DNA of 64,000 nt from Eubacteriaceae bacterium (GTDB lineage Bacteria; Bacillota; Clostridia; Oscillospirales; Acutalibacteraceae). Positions within the stretch are counted from its first letter, which is position 1. Every line of letters starts with the position of its first letter. The stretch covers positions 62,001-126,000 of the forward strand of contig JAETRQ010000003.1 of the NCBI GenBank assembly GCA_021770095.1, read 5' to 3'. This document shows, in pieces, positions 32,884 through 40,717 of the stretch. The notes below the pieces were generated by a model. That model was not told where the DNA came from. It did no database searches and worked only from the letters and a program-made list of their open reading frames with translations. The position numbers and the translations under genes were made by a program.

Positions 32884-33180
32884 ATGAAAAACGAAACAAC
32901 GCCTTATAAAGAGTTAGAAGAAATCTCTGCAAATAAAGAAGAGGTTTTGAAAGCAATAGAATTGTTAAGTGATTTTACCGATAATCAAACAATTATCAAT
33001 TCAAATAATATTGAAAGTAATAATTTACAATTGAAGCATAATGAGCATATAGCGGCAAGGATAGAAGAATTAGAAACTAACATGAATTCTTTGAAAAAAA
33101 GTAATTTATGGCACTCGGCAGTAACATTGATAATATCAGTAAGTCTATGTATTTGTTTTTTAATTAATCTATTAAATTAA
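32884..33180 (+). CDS. Coiled-coil protein with C-terminal membrane anchor
   Basis: A 98-residue protein: long charged helix (IAARIEELETNMNSLKK) then one membrane span at the very end (SAVTLIISVSLCICFLINLL). ATG 32884 has GAAAGGAGT upstream. Its last 17 bases overlap the end of the gene on the opposite strand. No family recognised. Confidence 0.6.
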   Translation: MKNETTPYKELEEISANKEEVLKAIELLSDFTDNQTIINSNNIESNNLQLKHNEHIAARIEELETNMNSLKKSNLWHSAVTLIISVSLCICFLINLLN

Positions 33181-33478
33181 TAATTATTTCGTATATCAAT
33201 GCACAAACGGCAATAAGAATTGAAATAATGCTTAAAATATTTGATTTTTGAGTTTGTTTCTTGGCTGACTTAGATTCAATATTTGCTTTATTTGCTGTAT
33301 CTTCAGCCAAATCAATTTGCTTTTGTAATTTATCGATTATTCTATTTTGATTTTCAATGATTTTGTCTTTACTGTCAAGTTTATTATTTATCTCTTGAAG
33401 TAATTCGGACGGATGTTCGCCATCCTCATATAATGACGGAAAATTTTTTTCAGTAATTTCAAGGTCAAACGGAAACAT
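33164..33478 (-). CDS. Coiled-coil protein with C-terminal membrane anchor (array member)
   Basis: A 104-residue protein with heptad-like KLDSKDKIIENQNRIIDKLQ and a terminal span (ILSIISILIAVCALIYEIII). Start ATG 33478 follows AAAGGGG. The promoter is TTGTCC, 17 bases, TATAAT on the minus strand. It forms a divergent pair with 33569. Function unknown. Confidence 0.55.
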   Translation of the reverse strand: MFPFDLEITEKNFPSLYEDGEHPSELLQEINNKLDSKDKIIENQNRIIDKLQKQIDLAEDTANKANIESKSAKKQTQKSNILSIISILIAVCALIYEIIINLID

Positions 33479-33568
33479 ATTTATAACAAAACCCCTTTCA
33501 AATTTGATTATAACAAATTCTGAAAGAGAGGACAACCCATCAACTTAACAATTGAAAGGATAAAGCAT

Positions 33569-33739
33569 ATGAGCACATATTCAAAGGTTTTAATTTTGAT
33601 GGTTTGGGTAGTTGCTGCAATCGGTTGTTTAATCATGAAAAAAATACAACCTGAGAGTTGCAGGTTGTACGCAGTATATGTATTGGTTATTTGTGTACTG
33701 ATTACAGTGTATTCAAATATTCTTGTATTGATGGTATGA
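33569..33739 (+). CDS. Small two-span membrane protein (array member)
   Basis: A 56-residue protein, hydrophobic at about 5-23 and 35-55, with a short basic link (MKKIQPESCR). GAAAGGAT precedes the ATG at 33569. It ends inside the convergent gene at 33702 with a 38-base overlap. No family recognised. Confidence 0.55.
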   Translation: MSTYSKVLILMVWVVAAIGCLIMKKIQPESCRLYAVYVLVICVLITVYSNILVLMV

Positions 33740-34109
33740 GTTCTTCAAATGCAATTGATGCATCAAAACCTTGTCCAGCTCTCATGTGATTATGAGTTTC
33801 ATTCATTAGTAGTTGTAAATAATTTGGTGCATAAAGCAGTGCGGCAAGATAAGCGTTGTAATATTCTTTTGATGCTTTGACATCTGAACAATTTACACCA
33901 ATATGATTTCCGGCCTTACGAAGATATTCCTCAAAAATATTTTTTTGATAAGAGACTGTTTTTTCGTAATGCTCTTGGTCGAGTTCTAATTTTTTCATTT
34001 TCTTTTGATGAGCGTTGTTGATTATTGCGGTAAGTATAGGAGAAATTATAGCAGCAAGAGCAATTATTACAGAAATCGTAATTGATAAATCGATGTTTAA
34101 ATTTTCCAA
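33702..34109 (-). CDS. Membrane-anchored helical protein (array member)
   Basis: A 135-residue protein with an N-terminal span (ITISVIIALAAIISPILTAI), then a charged helix (KKMKKLELDQEHYEKTVSY) and a helical tail. The TTG at 34109 lies 8 bases after AAAGGTGG; GTG codons at 34118-34121 overlap that site. Promoter TTGACA, 17 bases, TATACT, with a very short leader. Function unknown. Confidence 0.55.
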   Translation of the reverse strand: MENLNIDLSITISVIIALAAIISPILTAIINNAHQKKMKKLELDQEHYEKTVSYQKNIFEEYLRKAGNHIGVNCSDVKASKEYYNAYLAALLYAPNYLQLLMNETHNHMRAGQGFDASIAFEELIPSIQEYLNTL

Positions 34110-34191
34110 AATATTCACCACCTTTCAAGGTGAGTATATCAAATTTGCATTACTATGTCAAAAAGATTGTCAAAGAAAGGCAGGTGATGAT

Positions 34192-34353
34192 ATGGATATA
34201 AAAGAAATACCGACATACGTAGCAGTGAACTTGCTTCATGTATTGCCGGATAAATCCAAGAACATAAAGAGTATTGAAAATATATTAAATGCAACTTTAG
34301 ATTTATTAAAAACTATGCCTTTGCGTACGTCAGAACAGCAAAAATCAGAGTAA
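34192..34353 (+). CDS. Small soluble protein (array member)
   Basis: A 53-residue helical protein (MDIKEIPTYVAVNLLHVLPD). AAGGCAGGTGATGAT precedes the ATG, the same leader as the gene at 34656. It overlaps the convergent gene at 34313 by 41 bases. No family recognised. Confidence 0.55.
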   Translation: MDIKEIPTYVAVNLLHVLPDKSKNIKSIENILNATLDLLKTMPLRTSEQQKSE

Positions 34354-34549
34354 TAATACCTATTGCAAGGGTGGATATATTCCAAACATTTGATTTCAAC
34401 CATTTAAAAATACCTTTGACTTCATTCTTCTTATTATCACGTTGAAGATTTTTAAATTCTTTTTTAAATTCATCTGTTTGCATATAGTCTTCGGTATTTT
34501 TTATAAATTGTGCTTTTAACTTTTCAAAATCATGTTTATCGTTAGACAT
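34313..34549 (-). CDS. Coiled-coil protein with C-terminal membrane anchor (array member)
   Basis: A 78-residue protein: charged helix (KKEFKNLQRDNKKNEVKG) and terminal span (ISTLAIGIITLIFAVLTYA). Promoter on the minus strand TTGACA, 17 bases, TATACT, with a leader similar to that of the gene at 33702. Similar in plan to 33164 and 32884. Function unknown. Confidence 0.55.
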   Translation of the reverse strand: MSNDKHDFEKLKAQFIKNTEDYMQTDEFKKEFKNLQRDNKKNEVKGIFKWLKSNVWNISTLAIGIITLIFAVLTYAKA

Positions 34550-34655
34550 TCAATTACCGCCCTTCAAGTTGAGTATAGCAAAGAATAAAGACAATGTCAA
34601 AAACTACCAAAATATAACAACACAACAATTGATTAAATGAAAGGCAGGTGATGCT

Positions 34656-34748
34656 ATGACATCGGGTGTACAGATACTGTTGATTATAACAGTAGGATTT
34701 CTTGTATTGTGTGCAATTATGGGATTTGCACCGAATTTTAAAAAGTAA
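34656..34748 (+). CDS. Very small one-span membrane protein (array member)
   Basis: A 30-residue protein, nearly all one span (ILLIITVGFLVLCAIMGF) with a basic tail (NFKK), in the style of small phage or type I toxin-like peptides. AAAGGCAGGTGATGC precedes the ATG, matching the leader of 34192. Confidence 0.5.
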   Translation: MTSGVQILLIITVGFLVLCAIMGFAPNFKK

Positions 34749-34758
34749 ATAAGACAAA

Positions 34759-34900
34759 CCAACTCTTAGTTAAGCAGCAGGGGAGTATCAGCACCCTACC
34801 GAACACCGCTGATACGTGCCGCAATACCTTTACCCATATTTACCTATCTATCCTTTTCGTACACATAAAGTAGGCACTCTGCTGTTTAGTTAAGAGTTGG
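34759..34900. ncRNA. Multi-branched palindromic element, probable structured RNA
   Basis: Outer arms CCAACTCTTAGTTAAGCAGC and the reverse complement of GCTGTTTAGTTAAGAGTTGG (ends 34759 and 34900) pair with few mismatches. Inside are a perfect hairpin GTATCAGC/GCTGATAC (34785-34792, 34808-34815) and a second arm GTGCC/GGCAC (34816-34820, 34873-34877). No reading frame fits. The hairpin loop contains CCCTACCGAAC, complementary to the small RNA at 30564. Confidence 0.5.
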
Positions 34901-34949
34901 TTATCGGACAAAACACATCAATAATATTCATAAGAAAGGGGATGATTGC

Positions 34950-35114
34950 GTGGCAGAATTAAAAGTATCTTTATACATAATAAAAAACGGCGAGACTGTG
35001 CCGATTGAAACAGTGCCGGAAGAAGACTGCAAAAAGATGTCTGAACGGCTCGGCAGAGTTATGAGTGACTATTACACGCAGCATCCTGATGAATTTGTAA
35101 AAATTATGGATTAA
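34950..35114 (+). CDS. Small phage protein
   Basis: A 54-residue soluble protein (AELKVSLYIIKNGETVPIET, then a helical C-terminus). GTG start with AAAGGGGATG upstream. Short proteins of this kind are frequent in the early region of clostridial prophages. Function unknown. Confidence 0.6.
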   Translation: MAELKVSLYIIKNGETVPIETVPEEDCKKMSERLGRVMSDYYTQHPDEFVKIMD

Positions 35115-35128
35115 TAGGCGGTGAAATT

Positions 35129-35398
35129 ATGATTGCAAGTTACATACTGATCGCAGTCGGATTTATTGAATGGGTAATCGGCGCATGTCTGAGTACGGAA
35201 GAATTCTGGATGGTTCCGCCGGTGCTGTTCCTTGCAGGGACATTGACTTTGGCACTTGGATTTTATCTGATAAGCAAAAGAGCGAAAAAAGAATATCAGC
35301 GTGTTATTAGACATTGTGAAGATGCGGACAAGCAGCAGGATTCTGACGAAATATCTGCAGCATATCAGGAATTAATATTAAATGAAATATGGCAATAA
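35129..35398 (+). CDS. Small two-span membrane protein
   Basis: An 89-residue protein with spans at about 3-20 and 30-48 and a charged helical C-terminus (RHCEDADKQQDSDE). It follows the previous gene by 14 bases with GGCGGTGA upstream. Function unknown. Confidence 0.55.
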   Translation: MIASYILIAVGFIEWVIGACLSTEEFWMVPPVLFLAGTLTLALGFYLISKRAKKEYQRVIRHCEDADKQQDSDEISAAYQELILNEIWQ

Positions 35399-35503
35399 AA
35401 AAGCAGCCGACAAAAGCCGACTGCAAGGGTATCTGTGCGATAAACCCAAAACGTATATTCTTATTTTATCGCATAGGTGCCCTTTTGTCAAGAAGGGAGT
35501 TTT

Positions 35504-36061
35504 ATGCCAAAGATAGAGGATTTATGCAAAAGTTGTAAAAAGGTCAGTTTTGATACATGTAAGGCTGGTTTTGACCAAGTTGAATTTGATATATGTTCAA
35601 AAAAGATAGTGAAATGCAAGTGCTTTGAAGAACGCGAAAAGTTCCATATAAAAATCACATATGAGTTTGAGGACAAAATTGCGGTTGTTGAAAAGGATGT
35701 ATATGATTTGCCGGAAGTGAAATGGAAAGATAAGCAACAGGGCTTGGGTGAATTCGGCAATGTTTTTATTTCTGATTCAGATTTAAAGAAACTCCAGGAT
35801 AAATATCCGGATACATATTCCGATGCAATTGAGGCACTGAGCCGATATATAGAAATAGAGCCGAAAAAGGCAAAAAGATATAAGAATCATTATGCGGTTG
35901 TGTGTCAGTGGATTACACGCGAAAACAAGAAGCAGAAACAACGTGAACAGGAATTATCCGAACGTGAAAAAAGAAGAGCAAATACAGGTCGTTTAAGGAG
36001 TACTGCCACCTACGACCTTGAAAGAATCAAGGCAGATGCAATGAATAATACAGATATTTAA
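35504..36061 (+). CDS. Phage replication-accessory-like protein
   Basis: A 185-residue soluble protein. The N-terminal half has CKSCKKVSFDTC (possible metal site). The C-terminal half contains RYIEIEPKKAKRYKNHYAVVCQWITREN, a pattern shared with tails of phage replication-initiation proteins. ATG 35504 follows AAGAAGGGAG; the frame from 35477 is less likely. Assignment is tentative. Confidence 0.5.
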   Translation: MPKIEDLCKSCKKVSFDTCKAGFDQVEFDICSKKIVKCKCFEEREKFHIKITYEFEDKIAVVEKDVYDLPEVKWKDKQQGLGEFGNVFISDSDLKKLQDKYPDTYSDAIEALSRYIEIEPKKAKRYKNHYAVVCQWITRENKKQKQREQELSEREKRRANTGRLRSTATYDLERIKADAMNNTDI

Positions 36062-36081
36062 TTTAAAGGAGATAAAACATA

Positions 36082-36696
36082 ATGAAATTAACATTAAAAG
36101 AAATCGCAAAAAAGTTTGATTGCAGTGTAGAAGACATTGCAATTGTGGATGAAAAATTTAAACCGCTTGGCGAATACAATCGCGGTGAAACAGTTATGAT
36201 CGGAGGCCGAGAATGGATTGTATTTAATCATTTGCCGGACGGAACCACTCAGCTGGTTACAAAAGAGTTCTGGTTAAAAAATGTAAAGTTTGATGAAAAC
36301 AGTAATGATTACAGCAAAAGTGCTATAAGGGACAGGCTGAATACAGAACTTTATCCCGAACTTGTTTCAACAGTCGGTAAAGAAAATATTATTAAACATA
36401 CTGTTGACCTTACAACTCTTGATGGCAGAAAGAATTTTGGATGCTGCGAGGATTTTGTAAGTCTGCCAACATTTGATTTTGTCAGAGCAAACATAGATGT
36501 GTTTGATAAATATAAAGATTATGTTGACGACTGGGGATTTCTTGCAACAGCTTTTTCAACGGAAGATACAGGATATAAGTATAATGTTTGCTGCCTTTTG
36601 CCTAATGGTTGCATTGGCGGCAATTATTGTGACTGCAGCAAGGGTGTTCGTGCGTTTTGTATCTTTAAATCTTCAATCTTGGTATCTTGTGAATAA
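36082..36696 (+). CDS. DGR target protein 1 (DUF6273-like, variable C-terminus)
   Basis: A 204-residue protein. The conserved part (REWIVFNHLPDGTTQLVT, then SAIRDRLNTELYPEL) fits the DUF6273/FGE-like fold used by many retroelement targets. The C-terminal VCCLLPNG...GVRAFCIF contains the variable repeat at 36586-36656. Residues altered by the template are those between PNG and GVR (CIGGNYCDCSK here). It is the first gene of the DGR operon with AAAGGAGAT upstream. Its ligand is unknown. Confidence 0.88.
   Translation: MKLTLKEIAKKFDCSVEDIAIVDEKFKPLGEYNRGETVMIGGREWIVFNHLPDGTTQLVTKEFWLKNVKFDENSNDYSKSAIRDRLNTELYPELVSTVGKENIIKHTVDLTTLDGRKNFGCCEDFVSLPTFDFVRANIDVFDKYKDYVDDWGFLATAFSTEDTGYKYNVCCLLPNGCIGGNYCDCSKGVRAFCIFKSSILVSCE
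36586..36656 (+). repeat. DGR variable repeat 1 (VR1)
   Basis: 71 bases aligned without gaps to the template at 37650-37720. Twelve differences: eleven are at template A (to G or T) and one is T to G at 36642. The flanks GTTTGCTGCCTTTTGCC and GGTGTTCGTGCGTT are identical. Confidence 0.95.
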
Positions 36697-36711
36697 AGGA
36701 GTGTATTAAAA

Positions 36712-37236
36712 ATGAGTAATTTAAAAGTTGGAACAGTCCAGAAAATCGGAAACAGAAACTATATTATCCTTGATATTCAGGATGATAATGTAATTTGCAT
36801 AACAGAGAATTTTGTTTATGAAAATATTATTTTTGATGAGGATTTAAATGATTTCGCTCAAAGCAGTATTTTGAAAAAACTGAATACAGAATTTCTTTCA
36901 GAACTTGAAGAAAGTGTTGGTAAAGAAAATATTGAAGAGCAGGTAATTGATTTAACTGCAATGAACGGCTCTCCGGAATACAGCAGTATTAAGTGCAAAG
37001 TTGGCCTTATTACATACGACAAATCCAGAAAGTATCACAATATTTTAAAACAATATCAAAGAAATCTTAATGATTGGGAATTCACAGCAACACCATGGGC
37101 AACACCAAATGACGGAAATCTTAAATATTCTGTTTGCTGCCTTTTGCCTAATGGTAACGTTATCAACCATTATTGTTACTACTACTGTGGTGTTCGTGCG
37201 TTTTGTATCTTTAAATCTAATATCTTTGAATCTTAA
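36712..37236 (+). CDS. DGR target protein 2 (DUF6273-like, variable C-terminus)
   Basis: A 174-residue paralogue of target 1. It shares SSILKKLNTEFL, then NDWEFTATPW and the ending VCCLLPNG...GVRAFCIFKSN. The variable stretch reads NVINHYCYYYC. ATG follows AAAGGAG. Two targets under one template allow two binding surfaces to be varied independently. The role is probably ligand or receptor binding; the early position of the genes is unusual for tail-fibre targets. Confidence 0.88.
   Translation: MSNLKVGTVQKIGNRNYIILDIQDDNVICITENFVYENIIFDEDLNDFAQSSILKKLNTEFLSELEESVGKENIEEQVIDLTAMNGSPEYSSIKCKVGLITYDKSRKYHNILKQYQRNLNDWEFTATPWATPNDGNLKYSVCCLLPNGNVINHYCYYYCGVRAFCIFKSNIFES
37132..37202 (+). repeat. 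DGR variable repeat 2 (VR2)
   Basis: 71 bases aligned without gaps to the template. Nine differences, all at template A positions (to T, G or C). Different positions are changed than in VR1. Confidence 0.95.
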
Positions 37237-37245
37237 AACGGAGCA

Positions 37246-37620
37246 ATGATGGAACAGGAAAAAGAATTAAAAGTAATTCTCAAAGCAAAACAATTAAGCA
37301 GTTACACAATTGATAAAACCGATAGCAGTAAATTTCCTAAGAGACACAGATTTACGCTCAGAGTTCGTATGCAGGATAAAGCACTTGACATTGTTGAAAT
37401 GCTGATGAAAGCGAACAGAACGAATTTGAATGTAAACAGAAAACGAAGATACGAACTGCAAAGCAGGGTTATCGAAGAATGTGATATTTTTCTGTATTTG
37501 ATTGAAGTGTGTATGGAGAAAGAAATTATCACCGGTAAGAGTGCTGAATATTGGTCAAAACTTGTTTCAGACGTTAAATATATGACAATTGCTTGGAGAA
37601 CAAAAGATAAAGAAAGATGA
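37246..37620 (+). CDS. avd: DGR accessory variability determinant (Avd)
   Basis: A 124-residue basic four-helix-bundle protein (KFPKRHRFTLRVRMQDKALD, then IVEMLMKANRTN) of the Avd/S23-like family. It binds the reverse transcriptase and template RNA and is needed for mutagenic retrohoming. It lies between the targets and the template repeat, the canonical position. CGGAGC precedes the ATG. Confidence 0.93.
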   Translation: MMEQEKELKVILKAKQLSSYTIDKTDSSKFPKRHRFTLRVRMQDKALDIVEMLMKANRTNLNVNRKRRYELQSRVIEECDIFLYLIEVCMEKEIITGKSAEYWSKLVSDVKYMTIAWRTKDKER

Positions 37621-37649
37621 CAGCACAGGTAATATACTGTATAACCCTT

Positions 37650-37720
37650 GTTTGCTGCCTTTTGCCTAATGGTAACATTAACAACAATAATTGTAACAAC
37701 AACAATGGTGTTCGTGCGTT
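37650..37720 (+). repeat. DGR template repeat (TR)
   Basis: 71 bases between avd and the reverse transcriptase. The core is rich in AAC/AAT codons (AACATTAACAACAATAAT, then TGTAACAACAACAAT), which allow many amino acids by A mutation. The flanks match VR1 and VR2. After GCGTT the TR continues CTGGAGG while both VRs continue TTGTATC, which marks the initiation end. Confidence 0.95.
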
Positions 37721-37821
37721 CTGGAGGAAAGTCAGACAGAGTAGGCCAATTGCTGAAATCAGTACACTCCTGTCAAAAGAGTATATTACCTTTTTTCTGT
37801 TCTTCATAATAAAAATATTTT

Positions 37822-38856
37822 ATGACAGACTTTGAAAAAGTAACGGATTTTAATAATTTATATAAAGCATATAGAAAGGCTAAGAGCGGTAAAAAATACC
37901 GACAAAGTTCAGGTAAGTTTCAAATCAGGTGCCTTGACGGAATACATCAGTTAAAGAAGTCGTTGGAAGATAAGACATACACTGTTGCACCCTATCACGA
38001 CAAATATATTTATGAGCCGAAGAAACGGTTGATAAAAATATCACCTTTTAAAGATAATGTGGTGCAACATAGTCTTTGTGATAGTGTTTTGATTCCAAAA
38101 CTTGAAGAAGTTTTTGTGGAAACAAATTTTGCCGGTCGTATCGGAAAAGGCACCTTGTATGGTCTGAATACACTGAAGGAGCATATGATGTCTTTTTATA
38201 GCGAATATGGAATGGACGGGTATATTCTGAAAGCGGATATAACTAAATTCTATTACACAATAGACCATGATATTATGAAAGCCTTACTCGGACAGTATTT
38301 TGATGATGAAAATATATTGTGGCTTTGCAATGTGATTATTGACAGTACGGATAACCCCGGACTTCCGCTCGGTAATCAGACAAGTCAGGTGTTTGCTCTG
38401 CTTTATCTTAATGAAATGGATCATATGATAACAGAACAATTCCATATCCGATATTACGGCCGATATGCAGATGATTTTTATCTCATCCATCACGACAAGC
38501 AGTTTTTAAAAGATTGTCTCAAAAACATTGAAAATCATCTGTCGCAATTGAAACTGACACTCAACGGGAAAACACAGATAATGCCCTTTAAACAGGGTAT
38601 TAAATTTCTTGGATTCCATAATTATGTCCATAATAACGAAATTATTTGCAGAATCAGTAATGATAAAAAGCGGAGTGCTTTTAGGAAATATGTCAGAATG
38701 GCAAAACGAGTTTCGGAAGGGAAGATGAAGTATTCTAAATTTCAGGAATGCTATACAGCATGGAAATCTCATGCAAGTTTCGGCGATTGTGACGAAATTG
38801 TTAAAGTTCTCGATGAAAAGATAAATAAAATTATAGGAGCAACCCATGACACTTGA
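37822..38856 (+). CDS. DGR reverse transcriptase
   Basis: A 344-residue reverse transcriptase. The catalytic motif RYADDFYLIHH, the retroelement-typical GLPLGNQTSQVFALLYL (GxxxSQ form of motif 4 found in DGR enzymes) and KADITKFYYTIDH (motif 3 Asp) are all intact. It makes A-mutagenised cDNA from the template RNA that replaces the variable repeats. No strong ribosome-binding site precedes ATG 37822. It overlaps the next gene by 11 bases. Confidence 0.95.
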   Translation: MTDFEKVTDFNNLYKAYRKAKSGKKYRQSSGKFQIRCLDGIHQLKKSLEDKTYTVAPYHDKYIYEPKKRLIKISPFKDNVVQHSLCDSVLIPKLEEVFVETNFAGRIGKGTLYGLNTLKEHMMSFYSEYGMDGYILKADITKFYYTIDHDIMKALLGQYFDDENILWLCNVIIDSTDNPGLPLGNQTSQVFALLYLNEMDHMITEQFHIRYYGRYADDFYLIHHDKQFLKDCLKNIENHLSQLKLTLNGKTQIMPFKQGIKFLGFHNYVHNNEIICRISNDKKRSAFRKYVRMAKRVSEGKMKYSKFQECYTAWKSHASFGDCDEIVKVLDEKINKIIGATHDT

Positions 38857-39235
38857 AGAAGCAAATGTAATATTGAAATATCATCTGCCGTGTGTGATAA
38901 CAGGCGCAAGTGATAATCTTAAGCCGATTGCTAACGGCGAATACAGGATAAATCAGATTTCAAAATCATACAGGCAAAGAGACCACAGATATATTTACTC
39001 AGCGCAGATTGAACAGAATCAGCGCACGGCGTATATCGTGGAACTGGACGACATATCCTGTGCATCGGGATATGAAACTATGGTTGAATCAAAGATTAAA
39101 CAATCCGAGAAAAGCCAACTGATGCGGCAAATCTCAAAATTGCTTGGTATTTTGAAAACCAAGAAGGAAATTAATAAATATATCAGTGATTTGATAAATG
39201 AAATCAAGCAGCAGGACAAAGTAAAGGAGAAATAA
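38846..39235 (+). CDS. Hypothetical protein coupled to the DGR reverse transcriptase
   Basis: A 129-residue soluble protein. The N-terminal half is strand-rich (GEYRINQISKSYRQRDHRYIY) and the C-terminal half helical (KKEINKYISDLINEIKQQ). It starts inside the reverse transcriptase gene (11-base overlap), so the two are translated together. No family recognised; it may be an early phage gene by chance next to the DGR. Confidence 0.6.
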   Translation: MTLEEANVILKYHLPCVITGASDNLKPIANGEYRINQISKSYRQRDHRYIYSAQIEQNQRTAYIVELDDISCASGYETMVESKIKQSEKSQLMRQISKLLGILKTKKEINKYISDLINEIKQQDKVKEK

Positions 39236-39237
39236 CA

Positions 39238-39621
39238 ATGTGTACAGGATTAGCAAACGGATATAGATTAAATAGAAAATTGGCAATGATAAGTTGTAAA
39301 AAATGCGGCAGAACATGGCAGGTAACGGAAGAATCTGCAAAGCATTTTAACGAGGATTACAACGGCATTTGTCCAAACTGTCGTTCTGGTGAAGAAAAGA
39401 AAGCAGTGTCATTAATAAAACCGTATACGAACTTTGACAGGATTAAGGAAATGCGTATTGATGAAATGGCGGAGTTTTTGGAAGATGTAAATAGTTCTTC
39501 GTGTACAATGATTTGCAGTCAAATGTCAAGCGAATGTGATTATGCAAATTTGACAGCCGAATGTAGAGTTGAATACTGCAAAAAAAATATAATTAAATGG
39601 CTTGAAAGCGAGGCAAAATAA
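39238..39621 (+). CDS. Phage zinc-ribbon protein
   Basis: A 127-residue protein with a zinc ribbon (SCKKCGRTWQVTEES, then ICPNCRSGEEK) and a C-terminal helical region with several Cys residues (IDEMAEFLEDV, CKKNIIKWLESE). It is of a type common in clostridial prophages. Possibly a DNA- or RNA-binding early protein. Confidence 0.65.
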   Translation: MCTGLANGYRLNRKLAMISCKKCGRTWQVTEESAKHFNEDYNGICPNCRSGEEKKAVSLIKPYTNFDRIKEMRIDEMAEFLEDVNSSSCTMICSQMSSECDYANLTAECRVEYCKKNIIKWLESEAK

Positions 39622-39644
39622 AAACAGCAGTATGATCACTGCTG

Positions 39645-40112
39645 TTAAAGAATATAGTCAAGCAACATAATTATTCCAAGAACAATTAAGCCTAAAAACA
39701 TAATTATAGGTGTTATATGAGCATTTGGTCGATTGATAATGCTGTTTGGATCTCCATCTAATTCTTCTCTTTTTATGTAATCCGGAAGTGATTTGCCTAT
39801 TTTATTATAAGTTTTGCTTATTGCTTTAAATCTTTTTACCTGACAAATAGAAATATATAAGAAAACTATGGCTAAAATAATGCCAAATGCTGGAAAAATC
39901 CATTTGTTTGATTCAAAAATTTCAGGTATGGTTATCTGAAATCTATCAGTTAAATTAGGCAAAAGCATCACAACCAATGAAGCAAAGAAAAAACGCAGAT
40001 ATAAATTCCACATATGTTTGTTACGATACATATATTCCTGAAGATAAATATTCATTGCTTTGAATTTCTGCTCGATAATTTCAGGGGGGTTCGTATCACT
40101 CAAATTAATCAT
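39645..40112 (-). CDS. Membrane protein on the opposite strand (moron-like)
   Basis: A 155-residue protein with an N-terminal amphipathic part, spans at about 38-52, 72-90 and 135-153 and a basic cytoplasmic loop. It is the only minus-strand gene inside the long plus-strand early operon, so it is a likely cargo gene. Similar membrane proteins take part in exclusion systems, but no assignment is made here. Confidence 0.6.
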   Translation of the reverse strand: MINLSDTNPPEIIEQKFKAMNIYLQEYMYRNKHMWNLYLRFFFASLVVMLLPNLTDRFQITIPEIFESNKWIFPAFGIILAIVFLYISICQVKRFKAISKTYNKIGKSLPDYIKREELDGDPNSIINRPNAHITPIIMFLGLIVLGIIMLLDYIL

Positions 40113-40177
40113 TCCTTTATTATTTTTTTGAATATTATAACTTAAATTTTAATTATTAGCAAGGTGACTAAAAAATT

Positions 40178-40717
40178 ATGAAAACAGATATTTATAACAC
40201 AAATAAAAAGTACAGCATAATCTACGCAGACCCACCATGGAGTTATAACGATAAGGGTTGTAATGGTGCTGCTGAAAAAAATTACAGTACCATAAAATTG
40301 GATGAAATCTGTAATTTGCCTGTGAATCAGATTACAGAGAAAAACTGCATTTTGTTTTTATGGGCTACATATCCAAAAATTGATGAAGCATTAAAGGTTA
40401 TTGACGCATGGGGATTCAAATATAAGTCAATTGGTTTTCAATGGATAAAACTAAACAAGAATGGAATAGGCTGTTATTTTGGTCTTGGCAGATGGACAAG
40501 AGGAAATACAGAGCCTTGCCTGATTGCTGTCAAAGGAAAGCCAAAAAGAATTTCTGCAAGTATAAGTCAATTGATATTTGCACCGTTTACAAAACATTCT
40601 GAAAAACCTTTTGTAGTGAGAGACAAAATAGTTGAACTTATAGGTGACTTACCCCGTATTGAACTATTTGCAAGGCAACAGGTGGACGGCTGGGATTGTT
40701 GGGGGAATGAGGTGTGA
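40178..40717 (+). CDS. MT-A70-family DNA adenine methyltransferase
   Basis: A 179-residue N6-adenine methylase with catalytic motif YADPPWSYND (DPPW) and NCILFLWATYP; normal length for phage MT-A70. It may methylate phage DNA to avoid host restriction. AAGGTGACT precedes the ATG. Confidence 0.92.
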   Translation: MKTDIYNTNKKYSIIYADPPWSYNDKGCNGAAEKNYSTIKLDEICNLPVNQITEKNCILFLWATYPKIDEALKVIDAWGFKYKSIGFQWIKLNKNGIGCYFGLGRWTRGNTEPCLIAVKGKPKRISASISQLIFAPFTKHSEKPFVVRDKIVELIGDLPRIELFARQQVDGWDCWGNEV

